DNA from: Dromiciops gliroides
Lineage: Eukaryota > Chordata > Mammalia > Microbiotheria > Microbiotheriidae
DNA: 64,000 nucleotides
Assembly: GCF_019393635.1 (NCBI RefSeq)
Contig: NC_057861.1
Coordinates: forward strand, 92,672,827-92,736,826
Direction: 5' to 3'
Position numbers and translations under genes: made by a program
Shown: piece by piece, positions 54,930 through 64,000 of the stretch
Numbering within the stretch: the stretch's first letter is position 1
Layout of the letters: every line of letters begins with the position of its first letter
Notes under the pieces: generated by a model
What the model saw: the letters and a program-made list of their open reading frames with translations, nothing else
Told to the model about the DNA's origin: nothing
The model's database searches: none

Positions 54930-55260
54930 GCTTGGTGCCAAAGTTCCTCCATGATCTGCCCTTCTAACCTTAAAAAGGCTGCCATGAGGAAATCTTTAAT
55001 AGCTTAAGCAAATTAGCTTCCTAGCTGCTATTAATAACTCACAAGAACTTGGGCCTATTACAGATAATCAAAAGGAGGTAGGGTTTCTGTGTTAATTTGT
55101 TTCTATCCTTCATTTTGTGTTCTGATTGATAGACCCCCTTGGCATTACAAATCCAGAGCAAGTCATTAACACCCACACTTTGAAACTAATTTTCGCTTTC
55201 TCTTTCTCTTTTTTTCCCCTTTAACTACCAATGCCTCCTTTGATCTGGCTTATTCATTAA
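54930..55260. other. Repeat-poor stretch
   Basis: No repeat recognised. Contains TAAT-type and AGATAATC motifs. Candidate conserved noncoding DNA by composition only. Confidence 0.3.
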
Positions 55261-55269
55261 TTAAGTTAG

Positions 55270-55475
55270 AACTGTGAATCATAGAATGTTAGAATAGGAA
55301 AGGGACTTTGAGATCATCTGGTCTATTTTCTCTAATTTTACAGAGGAGGAAACTGAGGCACAGGGAGATTATGTATTTTTCAAGTATCAAATAATTAATC
55401 ACTCACTAATGGAACAGTCTAGATGTGAACCTGGGTCTTCTGGCCTCAAATTCTTTGTCCTTTCAACCTAACAAT
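55270..55475 (-). repeat. MIR3/L3-type copy
   Basis: 'gaatcatagaatgttagaat', 'gactttgagatcatctggtc', 'ttttacagaggaggaaactg', 'aggcacagggag'. Confidence 0.65.
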
Positions 55476-55519
55476 ACATTTTCCCTCTTATGAGCTCTCC
55501 ATCATTTTCAAATTTTTGA

Positions 55520-55989
55520 TTGGATATAATGGGGATTTCTTTAATGCATAGGTGGGAAAAAGATGTACATTGAGGTGCCTTCTAACTCTCAAATTTTCTG
55601 ATTCTGTGATTTGAGACTTTTTAAAGATTGCTCAACTTTGGGAGGAGAAAGGAAGAAAATATTTAACTGATTTGTAAAAGGATTCTCTCATAAGATGAAT
55701 GAGCCATAAAGAAGTTCCCAGCTCAATTTTGGACCACCCAATTAAGGAGGGACATTTATAGACTAGAACTCATTGGGAGGAGATAATTCAGGATAGTGAG
55801 AAGACTCAAAATTGGATCACATGAGGATGAGGTTAAGGAACCAGAAAAGTTTAGACTAGAGGAGACCCAGCAGGAATGTGATAGGTGCCTTCAAGTATTT
55901 GCATTGAAGCAGCTAGGAAGCACAGGAAATAAAAGCACTAGACTTGAATCCTGCTTTAGACATTTAAGAATGGTGTGATCCTGGGCAAG

Positions 55990-56065
<76 letters not shown>

Positions 56066-56410
56066 TATATATACATATACATATATATACATATATATAT
56101 ACACACACAGTAGTTTGCAAACCTTAAAGCATTATATAAACACAAGTTGTTATTGTTGTTGTTGCTATTCTCATGTTTGTCAACTAGAGTAGAAGAGAAA
56201 TAATATTTTCTTTGATTGACCTCAAAGGGCAGAACCAGAAATAATTAATGGAAATTATAAGAACCTGGTACAATGTGAAGAAAAGTTATCAATAATGACA
56301 GCTATTCCATAATGGGATGGGCTATATCAAGATTCAAGCTCAAGTAGATGATGATGGATTACAAAACTTCTGAGATCCCTTCCAACTCTCAGATCCTTTG
56401 ATTCTTTGAC
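55520..56410 (+). repeat. L3/CR1 LINE fragments, split by a MIR copy
   Basis: Forward CR1/L3 pieces: a 3' end at 55545-55620, and a further copy at 55680-55904 ('ggagacccagcaggaatgtg', 'gataggtgccttcaagtatt'). This continues after the MIR at 56160-56410 ('aatggaaattataagaacct', 'gatcccttccaactctcaga', 'ttgattctttgacc'). Confidence 0.68.
55905..56158 (+). repeat. tRNA-headed MIR copy with an (AT)n(AC)n expansion
   Basis: Head 'gaagcagctaggaagcacag', CORE 'gtgatcctgggcaagtcact', then an (AT)n run from 55993 to about 56049 and (AC)/(AT) mixture to 56109. The MIR 3' end follows ('ttgcaaaccttaaagcatta'). The dinucleotide expansion arose in the middle of the SINE. Confidence 0.85.
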
Positions 56411-56524
56411 CTTAATACAACATTATATCCTTTGTACTTGGGTATGCTTTTTCTATTGCTTCCATTTTATTGGGAGAAAAGTCCCTAGTAAAGGTTAAAG
56501 TTCAATAGAAAAGTGAATTCAGAC

Positions 56525-56745
56525 GTTTATAAATCTAGAGCTGTACAGAACCTCACAAGGCAGCAAGTTTTAACCTTCTGCTTTACAGAAGAGGAAACTG
56601 AGAACTAGGGAAGTTAAATCACTTTCCAAGATCATAGAGGCATGAGTGATACAATCATCATTTAAAACTAAATGCTCTAAAAAAAAAAAAACTAGATCCT
56701 CTAATTCAGAACTAGTATTCTTCTCACTGTACCATCTTATGTTTA
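56525..56745 (-). repeat. MIR3-type copy
   Basis: 'acagaacctcacaaggcagc', 'tttacagaagaggaaactga', 'actagatcctctaattcaga', 'ttcttctcactgtaccatc'. Confidence 0.6.
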
Positions 56746-56845
56746 TTATTAGTAATGTTATTACACCTGTGATATGATTCCTCTGTCTCCAACACAGAAC
56801 TGCACAACAGCCGACATTAGAGGAACATAGTAGGGAATAATAAAT

Positions 56846-57054
56846 CATTATTTAAAGTACATTGCCAATGCAAAATACGTCATCCAAGCTACATTGTAGA
56901 GACATTGCTGCCCAGTGAAAATCAGGCCATTAAACTCATTATACAGCTGGCTAAACTCAAGCCCAAAGGGCGCACATCACTTTCAACTTTTTAGCTTTTT
57001 TGCATGAAGCCCTAGATCACATGCCCACTTCATTGCTGCTACTATTTCATCCCT
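56846..57054. other. Repeat-poor stretch
   Basis: No repeat recognised. 'tgccaatgcaaaatacgtca' includes a CRE-like TACGTCA and an octamer-like segment. Candidate conserved noncoding DNA. Confidence 0.3.
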
Positions 57055-57300
57055 AACATGGCAACCTGATAGAGTGGAACAAGTATTGGACTACAAGTCA
57101 GAGGGCTGAATCTGTGTCGTCACCAATTCATAGTGGAACAAGCCACTTCACTCTCAGCCTTGTTCCCTTATCTATAAAATGGACAGAGTAATCCTTGCCA
57201 TGTTTATTTCACAGATCTCTTATAAGGATTAAATGAAATAATGGACTTGGAAATTATTAGTTCTCTCTGAATAATTATTATTGTATAGGACAATGTAGTA
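57055..57300 (+). repeat. MIR-family copy
   Basis: 'cctgatagagtggaacaagt', 'gactacaagtcagagggct', 'cagatctcttataaggatta', 'aatgaaataatggacttgga'. Confidence 0.72.
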
Positions 57301-57359
57301 TCAGCAGCATTCATCCACTCATCCAATCCTGCAATGAATCCTCCTCCCATGTCTCACCA

Positions 57360-57725
57360 TCATACATAAGTGTCTTGGATCCTAGAAGGCTATGAGAAGA
57401 TTCAGGGTGAATGTGACAGCTGTCAACTATAATCCAAAAGACTAACAAGAAGAGGTATTAGGTTTGAGTGCCTAACTAGAAGTAATGGATAAATATTGTT
57501 AAAGATATAAATGTAGCTTTGAAGTGAGGAAAACCTTCCCAACAATCAAAGAATAGGATCCATTGCCCTAACAAATAAGAGGTTCTTCCTCACTAGGAAT
57601 CTTTAAGCAAAGACTAATTGGTCATTGTCATTTACATTGTAGGGGGGATCTTCTTTTGGGGATTATAGATTGGGTGAAGAGACTACTAAAGTTCCTTCTA
57701 AATATGAAATTCTCTCATATGTTTA
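57360..57725 (+). repeat. L3/CR1 LINE 3' region
   Basis: Forward: 'ctttgaagtgaggaaaacct', 'tcccaacaatcaaagaatag', 'aagaggttcttcctcactag', 'aatctttaagcaaagactaa', 'ctactaaagttccttctaaa'. Confidence 0.7.
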
Positions 57726-57867
57726 TATGTTCTAACTATTTAAACCAAGCTCAAACCCTTCAAGTATAACCACAATGATTGACAGGGTCTTGTCCATGAA
57801 CCATCTGAGGTAAAGATGAACAGGTTCATCATAACCAAAATACTGACCCAATGGGGGATGATTTTCT

Positions 57868-58035
57868 TGTTTTTGTTTTTGTTTGTTTGTTTTTTTTTTT
57901 AGTGAGGCAGCTGGGGTTAAGTGACTTGCCCAGGGTCAAACAGCTATTAAGTTTCAAGTGTCTGAGGTTGGATTTGAATTCAGGTCCTCCTGAATCCAGG
58001 GCCAGTGCTTTATCCACTGCGCCACCTACCTGCCC
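57868..58035 (-). repeat. Young tRNA-derived SINE (WSINE1/SINE1 type)
   Basis: Reverse copy with (TTTTTG)n/T tail, 'agtgaggcagctggggttaa' and right end 'gccacctacctgccc'. The direct repeat 'ggatgattttctt' is on both sides (about 57856 and 58036). Confidence 0.93.
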
Positions 58036-58607
58036 AGGATGATTTTCTTTTACATAAAGTAATTTAGAGACCATCTACTAAGATGGGGAATGTGGGTAGA
58101 TCTTCATCATCAAAAACATGAAGTATTGCACTATTTTCATTCTTTTATGATGATTATTAATAATATGAATGAGTTCATTTTATGTTCATCTCAATCTTGA
58201 GAAGAGGATATATGTTAAGGGAAAGGAAGTATTTAAATGTGAAGGAGAAATGAGAAAAATGAAAGAGGAAAAAGGAGGACAGGAGAGAAGAGGAGAGGAT
58301 AGAAGAAAAATACTTTTGACCTTGATTTCTATAGAACTTTGTAATGCTTGTCTAATAAAGACATCTAAAGTATACCCTCATGGCATTCTTCTTTGTACAT
58401 GGTCAGTATATGACCCAGAGAGAATGACTTAGGAGAAGGTTTTGATGGCAAGGGTGGCAGCATAGAGAAGATGCTAAAGTGACTTACAGAACTCTTTACT
58501 CCTATTATATTTTTTTAATTTAATTTTTAAAATTATTTATTTAGCATTTTCCCCTAGTTACATGTAAAAAGCTCCAAATTTTTCACATTGACTTTATTTT
58601 ATTTTAC

Positions 58608-58752
58608 TTTTTTTTTTGCAGGGCAATGAGGGTTAAGTGACTTCCCCAGGGTCACACAGATTGTAAGTGTCAAGTGTCTGAGGCCGGATTTGAACTCAGG
58701 TACTCCTGAATCCAGGGCCAGTGCTTTACCACTGTGCCATCTAGCTGCCCCT
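58608..58752 (-). repeat. Young tRNA-derived SINE (WSINE1/SINE1 type)
   Basis: Reverse copy ('gcagggcaatgagggttaag' to 'gccatctagctgcccc'). Direct repeat about 'tcacattgattt' on either side (58581 and 58753, one difference). Inserted in the 3' UTR of the HAL1-like element. Confidence 0.92.
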
Positions 58753-59451
58753 CACATTGATTTTTAAAAACTTTGTGTTCCAAATGTTTTTCCTCCTGCC
58801 CTCCCCACCCCTCCCTAAGAAATCAAGCAATTCAATGTTATAAATGGGCAGTCATGCAAAACGTCTCCACATTAGTCAGGATGTGAAAGAAAACAGACAA
58901 AATAACTTTAGAAAGAGGAACTAACAAAAAAAATATAGTTCAATATGTATTCAGATACCATCAATTTTTCTCTAGATGAATTGCATTTTTCATAAGTCCT
59001 CCTGATAGCATCTTGCTTATCATTTCTTTCAGTTACTATTGTTAACTGTATTACCTTCCATCCTATTCTTTCCCCTTGATATTTACACTATTTTCTATCT
59101 TCTTTCATACTATCCCTCCTCAAAAATGTTTTGCTTTTTTACTGCCCCCTCCCCCAATCTGCCCTCCCTTCCTTCACCTCTCCCTCCCCTTTTCCCCTTC
59201 CCCTCCCACTTTTTCCGCAGGGCAAGATATATTACTATACCCACTTGAGTGTGTATGTTATTCCCTCTTTGAGCCAATTCTGATGATAGTAAGGCTCACT
59301 CACTCCCCTGCTCCTTCCTCATATTTCCTTCTACTCCATAAACTTTTTCTTGGTTTTTTATGTGAACTACTTTATCCTATTCCACCTCTCCCTTTCCCTT
59401 TCTTCCAGTGCATTCCTCTAACCACATAATTTTGTTTTAAAGCTGTCATCA

Positions 59452-59570
59452 TTGCTCAGCTAGGTGACACAGTGAACAAAGCACCAGCCCTGGACCCAGG
59501 GGACCCTTAGCCCAAATCCGGTCCCAGACATAAGCCACTCCACCCTGCCTGCCCCACAAAAGACAAAGAT
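59452..59570 (+). repeat. SINE-like remnant inside the second HAL1-like element
   Basis: 'gctcagctaggtgacacagt', 'caaagcaccagccctggacc' and 'caaatccggtcccagacata' match the SINE head and body, antisense to the element. Same place and orientation as 23877-24000. Its 3' half also departs from the normal SINE. Confidence 0.75.
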
Positions 59571-59809
59571 AAACAAAAAATGCTTTACAGTTATCATCTC
59601 TTCATATTCAATTCACACTTGTGCCCTCTGTGTAAGCATATTCCTTTCAGCTGCCCTAATACTGAGAAAGTTCTTATGAGTTAGAAAAGTATCATCTTCC
59701 CATGTAGGAATGTAAATAGTTTAATCTTTTAATATCCCTCATGATTTCCTTTTCCTGTATACCTTCTAATGCTTTTTATCCTTTTTATGTTATAGGGTCC
59801 TGTATTTGA

Positions 59810-60776
59810 AAGTCAAATTTTCTATTCAGTTCAGGTCTTTTCATCACAAATGCCTAAAAGTCATATTCTTCATTGAAGTCCCATTTTTCCTCTGAAAGAT
59901 TATACACAGTTTTGCTAGGTAGGTGATTCTTGGTTGTAATCACAATTCCTTTGCCCTCTAGAATATCATATCCCATGCCCTCTGATCCTTTAATGTAGAA
60001 GCTGCTAGATTTTGTGTTATCCTGACTGTGGCTCCACAGTACTTGAATTGTTTCTTTCTATCTACCTGCAATATTTTCCCCTTGACCTGAGGGCTCTGGA
60101 ATTTGTATATAATATTCTTGGAAGTTTTTGTTTTAAGATCTCTTTCAGGAGGTGATCAGTGTATTCTTTCAGTTTCTATTTTACCTTCTACTTCTAGAAT
60201 ATCAGGGCAATTTCCCTGACAATTACTTGGAAGATGATGTCTAAGTTCTTATTTTGATCATGGTATTCAGGCAGTCCAATTGTCAAATTATTTCTCCTAG
60301 ATCTATTTTCCAGGTCAGCTATTTTTCCATGGAAATATTTCACATTGCCCTCTTATTATTTTATTCAATTGGATTTGCTTTATTGTGTCTTGATTTTTCA
60401 TAAAGTCATTAGCTTCTATATGCTCAGTCCTAATTCTTAAGCAATTATTTTCTTCAGAGAGCTTTTGTACCTCCTTTTACATTTGGCCAATGTGGCTTTT
60501 CAAGCTGTTGACTCTTTTTTCATGACCCTCCTTCATCACTCTCATTTCTCTTTCCATGTTTTGCTCAAAGTCTCTTACTTTTCCCTATACCTTTCTTACT
60601 TTATCTTCAAAGTCCTTTTTGAGCACTGCTATGGCCTGAGACCAATTCATATTTTTCTTGGAAGCTTTGGATGTAGGAGCTTTGACTTTTTTATTATCTT
60701 CTTCTGACGGTATATTTTGATCTACCTTGTCACCAAAGAAACATTCGGTGGTCTGCAGCTTCTTCTGCCTGCTCAT
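59810..60776 (-). pseudogene. L1-type ORF1 remnant (second HAL1-like element)
   Basis: Starts with MSRQKKLQTTECFF at 60776, homologous to the start at 24943. It is followed by an acidic/lysine-rich linker and the beginning of the coiled coil (WSQAIAVLKKDFEDKVRKV), ending at a stop near 60585. The rest survives out of frame: a coiled-coil region around 60530-60400, an RRM start near 60300 and C-terminal domain to about 59830. Broken by frameshifts and stops. Confidence 0.8.
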
Positions 60777-61457
60777 TATCCTAGACTATTTCTTGGCTTT
60801 TAACTCCTCTTAAAGTGGGGCACTGCTTCCAGGGCACACTGACCCAAGCTGCAGGGGGTCTCAGGTGGTATGATTTAAGGAAAGGCATGTTCTCAGCTTT
60901 CCTGGCCTGTCTTCTTATCTGTAAGTAACCAAGGGCCTGCTTGTTCTTTAACCTGGAAGCATTAATCTAGTTCACTGTGCTCACAAGTTTCATGAACCTG
61001 TGCCCCTCCACCACTGGGCCACTGCCATTCAAGTATGTTTCCTGGTTCTGAACATGGGCAATACAGCAGTGCTCTGCCTCAGCTCCAGATGACTCCTGCC
61101 ATCTCCCCCCCTCCCCCTGGCCAAACACTCAACCTTCCTAACCAGTATGTGAGCCAATTTCCAGAAGTAGCAGCTGATGCTAATGATTCTGGGGCTGTAG
61201 AGGTACAGCCTACCTGGGGCTGGATCTGCACTGCATGCTACATTCCTCTCTCACCTTGGTACAGGCGACCTTTCCTGTTGCCCATTTAGGCCATCTTTGT
61301 TTGGAAAATGACCTCACTCTGTTCTTTTGTGGGTTCTGCTACTCCAAGAATTTTATTATGGCATTTTTTGGAAGTTCTGTGGACGGATTGTGTTGGGAGC
61401 TCCAAGAGTTATAGCCTTTCCTCCACCATCTAGGTTCCACCTATCCTACTCCTATTA

Positions 61458-61615
61458 CCTTAGTTTTTCACAACATTGTATTTTTAAATGAAACAGAGAG
61501 ATTAAGTAACTTGCCCTCTAATCACCAAACCATAAGTACCTATGATGGGATTCTCACTTAGGTCTTCTCTAACTCCAAACATCACTCTTTATCTACTACC
61601 AGTTGCATCCTGGCT
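61458..61615 (-). repeat. MIR/MIR3-type fragment
   Basis: 'gagattaagtaacttgccct', 'cttatctactaccagttgc'-like pattern. Degraded. Confidence 0.5.
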
Positions 61616-61686
61616 AGGAAGTTGTAGTGGAGAAGATAAACTAGAGAGAAAAGGTTTATCAATATGAAAGCTATATCACTTAGGTA

Positions 61687-61940
61687 ATGAAACAGCTTGT
61701 TCACTCATTTCAGTCATGTCCAACTCTTCATGACCCCATCTGGGGTTTTCTTGGCAAAGGTCCTGGAGTGGTTTGCCATTTTCTTCTCCAGCTCATTTCA
61801 TTGACAAAAAAGCTGAAACAAACAGGATTAAATGACTTGCCCAGGATCACACAGCTAGTTAATGTCCAAGACTGGATTTGAACTCAGGACTTCCTAATTC
61901 CAGGACTGGGACTCTATTCACTGTGCCCCCTTGCAATTAT
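61687..61940 (-). repeat. tRNA-CORE-RTE SINE (MAR1 type)
   Basis: Reverse copy with a good RTE-like tail: 'ttcagtcatgtccaactctt', 'catgaccccatctggggttt', 'tcttggcaaaggtcctggag', 'gacttgcccaggatcacaca'. Confidence 0.85.
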
Positions 61941-62620
61941 TGACCTTTGAAAAACTTGAATTCAAAGTAGAGGGGTACACTGGCAGAATGGTAAAATATT
62001 CTGGTGCTCTGTTGAATGCTTTGGTTAAAGGAAATACCTTACTTTTAGTAACCTCAATCCCTAAACATGAATCTGATAAATATTTTCAAAGCCACATCTC
62101 TGATGGTCTGCTGCCTTAAAGGTTTAAGAACTGAACAGTGGTGGGAAAGGCATTTAACCTTAGTGCCTCTAGGCAATGATCTAAGTCTGTAAGTTGCAGA
62201 AAAAGTACTGATCCACATTAGCTGAGAGAAATTCTTCACTGGGGTTTCTCAATACCAATGAAATCTCTGCTTCTATTTCATTCAATCCCATTCTTACAAC
62301 AACTCTATAAAGTAAGTAGAATAGGTATTATTATCTTCATTTGACAGATAAAGAAACAGACTTGGGAAAATGAGGTGATTTGCCTATGATTCAATAGTGC
62401 TAACTGGTGGCAGAGCTACTGTAAGGATGAAAACTTTTCTTTTTGACCCCCTAGTTCAGCCTCTTTCCACCTCACAACCCTGTCTCTAAAGCTTCCTCCA
62501 TATTAGTGATTTATCCTGTCTCCTTGAGGCTATTAGTACTGGGGGGAGTCAGAAGGCAAGAGGAAGTAACTGAAGTTGGAATACTATTCTTCTACATCAT
62601 TGCTTTGTGTTGAGTGGCAT
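61941..62620. other. Mostly unclassified, with a MIR fragment
   Basis: Reverse MIR at 62270-62440 ('ttcttacaacaactctataa', 'gacagataaagaaacagact'). The rest is unrecognised. Confidence 0.4.
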
Positions 62621-62990
62621 TTAACTCTTCTCCATTGAAGCCACTATCCAGTGAACAGCTTTTGGGATTGATTAAATGCTTTAGCTCAACTAGAACCATT
62701 AATCAATTTCACCAGCTGTTTACAGCTTTATTTACTACAAATAAAGAGAAGGTAATCCCTTTAAACCCAATAGATCTAAATTAACTGAAGGCTTCTAAAG
62801 AATGATTGCTGTGTAGCCCAAGAGTTACCTCTTGGGCTTTAGAGGACAAAATAGAAACATGACTATGGTCAGCAACGTAGTCAACTGGGATCTCTTTCTG
62901 CTGACAAGAGTATTCAAAACTGTCTTTGTCTCTAATGTAGAGGAAGAGGGCACAGGTGTCACCTTGGGATTCCTTTAAGAAGAATTAGAG
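62621..62990. other. Repeat-poor island
   Basis: No repeat recognised. Bases 62660-62790 are rich in homeodomain-like sites ('gattgattaaatg', 'accattaatcaatttc') and an E-box-like CAGCTG. An inverted pair 'gcccaagag'/'ctcttgggc' lies at 62817-62840. Candidate conserved noncoding element. Confidence 0.4.
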
Positions 62991-62992
62991 GC

Positions 62993-63150
62993 GGGGCAGC
63001 TAGATGGTGCAGTGGATAGAGCACAGGCCCTGAAGTCAGGAGTACCTGAGTTCAAATCCGGCCTCAGACACTTAATACTTACTAGCTCTGTGACCCTGGG
63101 CAAGTCACTTAACCCCAATTGCCTCACTAAAAAAAAATAAGAAGAAGAAG
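62993..63150 (+). repeat. Young tRNA-derived SINE (WSINE1/SINE1 type)
   Basis: Starts 'GGGGCAGCTAGATGGTGCAG' and ends 'CCCAATTGCCTCAC' with an A run and (AAG)n tail. 'agaattagaggc' before and 'agaattcgaggc' after form the target duplication with one difference. Confidence 0.93.
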
Positions 63151-63199
63151 AAGAAGAATTCGAGGCAAAGGAAGAATAAGAATCCTGATAGCTAGATTC

Positions 63200-63770
63200 C
63201 CAAACCTCTGCCCCTCTTACCTCCTCAGTCAGTGAGTTTCATTTACTGTCTTTCCCTTAGCACTTTAGTTTATTATTTACTATCTGCAAGTTGTTCATTG
63301 GATATATATACCCATAAGTGGTTGTTTCCTGTCTATTAAGGGAAAGCTTCCAGCCCATTGCAAAAGAGATGTGTTCTGAAAGAGAAGGGAGAAAAATATA
63401 CCTGCATTTTAGATAAATGCTACATTTATACCATTCTACCATAGGCTAGGTGGTCCCCTTTTTGGAAAGATTTTTGGGGATACATGGATAGGATTCATAC
63501 AGAAGAGGTTGCCATTTGAGTGCATTTATCAATAGCTACTATATGTATTAAAGATTTGAAGTATATGTTAATTATATTTATTCCTATAAGTTTATTCAAT
63601 TTAATACTTTTTGACATGTATTGATTCAATGACTGCTCTATTCAAAAAACAGTTTTAGAAAGATACTACCCTTTTGAATCTTACTGTCTAGGGCAAAGAT
63701 TATTAATCTTTTTGTGTATTGTGGACTCCATTGGCATGATAGGGAAAACTATGGATTCTTTCTTAAAATA
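63200..63770. other. Unclassified noncoding stretch
   Basis: AT-rich, with no gene or definite repeat recognised. Confidence 0.35.
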
Positions 63771-63775
63771 ATGTG

Positions 63776-63938
63776 TTTTTTATTTTATTTTATTTTATTT
63801 TTTGGTGAGGCAATTGGGGTTAAGTGACTTGCCCAAGGTCACACAGCTAGTAAGTGTCAAGTGTCTGGGGCCGGATTTGAATTCAGGTCCTCCTGACTCC
63901 AGGACTGGTGCTCTATTTACTGTGCCACCTAGCTTCCC
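63776..63938 (-). repeat. Young tRNA-derived SINE (WSINE1/SINE1 type)
   Basis: Reverse copy with (TTTTA)n tail, 'ggtgaggcaattggggttaa' and right end 'gccacctagcttcccc'. Direct repeat 'aaaataatgtgtttt' on both sides. Confidence 0.94.
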
Positions 63939-64000
63939 CAAAATAATGTGTTTTAATGCATAAAATAAAATACACAGGATTATAATGAATCCAATGATAT

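Larger units (their letters stand above)
58508..61446 (-). mobile_element. ORF1-only L1 derivative (HAL1-like), second copy
   Basis: About 2.94 kb bounded by the 11-bp direct repeat 'tactcctatta' (58497-58507 and 61447-61457). Subtracting a SINE at 58608-58752 leaves about 2.8 kb, nearly the size of the nested copy at 22779-25614. On the minus strand the order is the same: 5' end near 61440 ('AACCTAGATGGTGGAGGAAA'), G+C-richer 5' region, ORF1 remnant from 60776, antisense SINE-like remnant (59452-59570), purine-rich region (59145-59215), and L1 3' UTR to 58508. No ORF2. Inactive. Confidence 0.85.

Noticed and set aside
58120..58320. Purine-rich segment near 58240-58310, considered as a regulatory element
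   Set aside because: Simple purine bias only. No further motif supports a function.

Overview
The window is 64 kb of mammalian, specifically marsupial, nuclear DNA. No functional protein-coding or RNA gene can be supported. The marsupial call rests on many copies of a tRNA-derived SINE (about 150 bp, WSINE1/SINE1 type), tRNA-CORE-RTE SINEs (MAR1 type) ending in a BovB-like tail with ACA-type repeats, L1 and half-L1 (HAL1-like) elements, and old L2, L3/CR1 and MIR copies. The form of the young SINE, including its 'CAATTGCCTCAC' and 'CATTGCCCCGC' 3' ends, recalls Australian marsupials more than the American opossum. That last point is from memory of family consensus sequences and is uncertain. 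Open reading frames are short and nearly all fall in repeats or low-complexity DNA.

Layout. 0-7 kb: old MIR, MAR1 and L3/CR1 pieces, three young SINEs and a decayed retrocopy of ribosomal protein S4 (about 5.94-6.61 kb, minus strand). 7.1-9.8 kb: a 5'-truncated L1 on the plus strand, split by a solo LTR and a SINE. 9.8-17.6 kb: mostly old repeats and unclassified DNA, with a solo LTR at 12.56-13.01 kb. 17.6-19.1 kb: two LTRs of different families. 19.49-25.93 kb: an L1 on the minus strand bounded by a 16-bp target-site duplication. It was later hit by a solo LTR, two SINEs and a whole ORF1-only L1 derivative. 26-28.5 kb: an LTR-like segment and MIR/L2. 28.56-32.7 kb: an older HAL1-like element with an LTR and a MAR1 inside. 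32.7-58.5 kb: L2, L3/CR1, MIR, MAR1 and young SINEs around several repeat-poor islands that may hold conserved noncoding DNA. 58.51-61.45 kb: a second ORF1-only L1 derivative, same layout as the nested one, with its own target-site duplication. 61.7-64 kb: MAR1, a repeat-poor island and two young SINEs.

The most informative content is the history of insertions. Two ORF1-only L1-type elements have the same architecture, including an antisense SINE-like remnant at the matching place. Three LTRs of one family carry near-palindromic ends, two with exact 4-bp target duplications and one with a mismatched duplication. Target-site duplications allow insertion order to be read directly. No CRISPR, operon, phage or bacterial feature exists here. 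I found no evidence of a new biological system. Repeat family names come from recognition by eye and need a library search.
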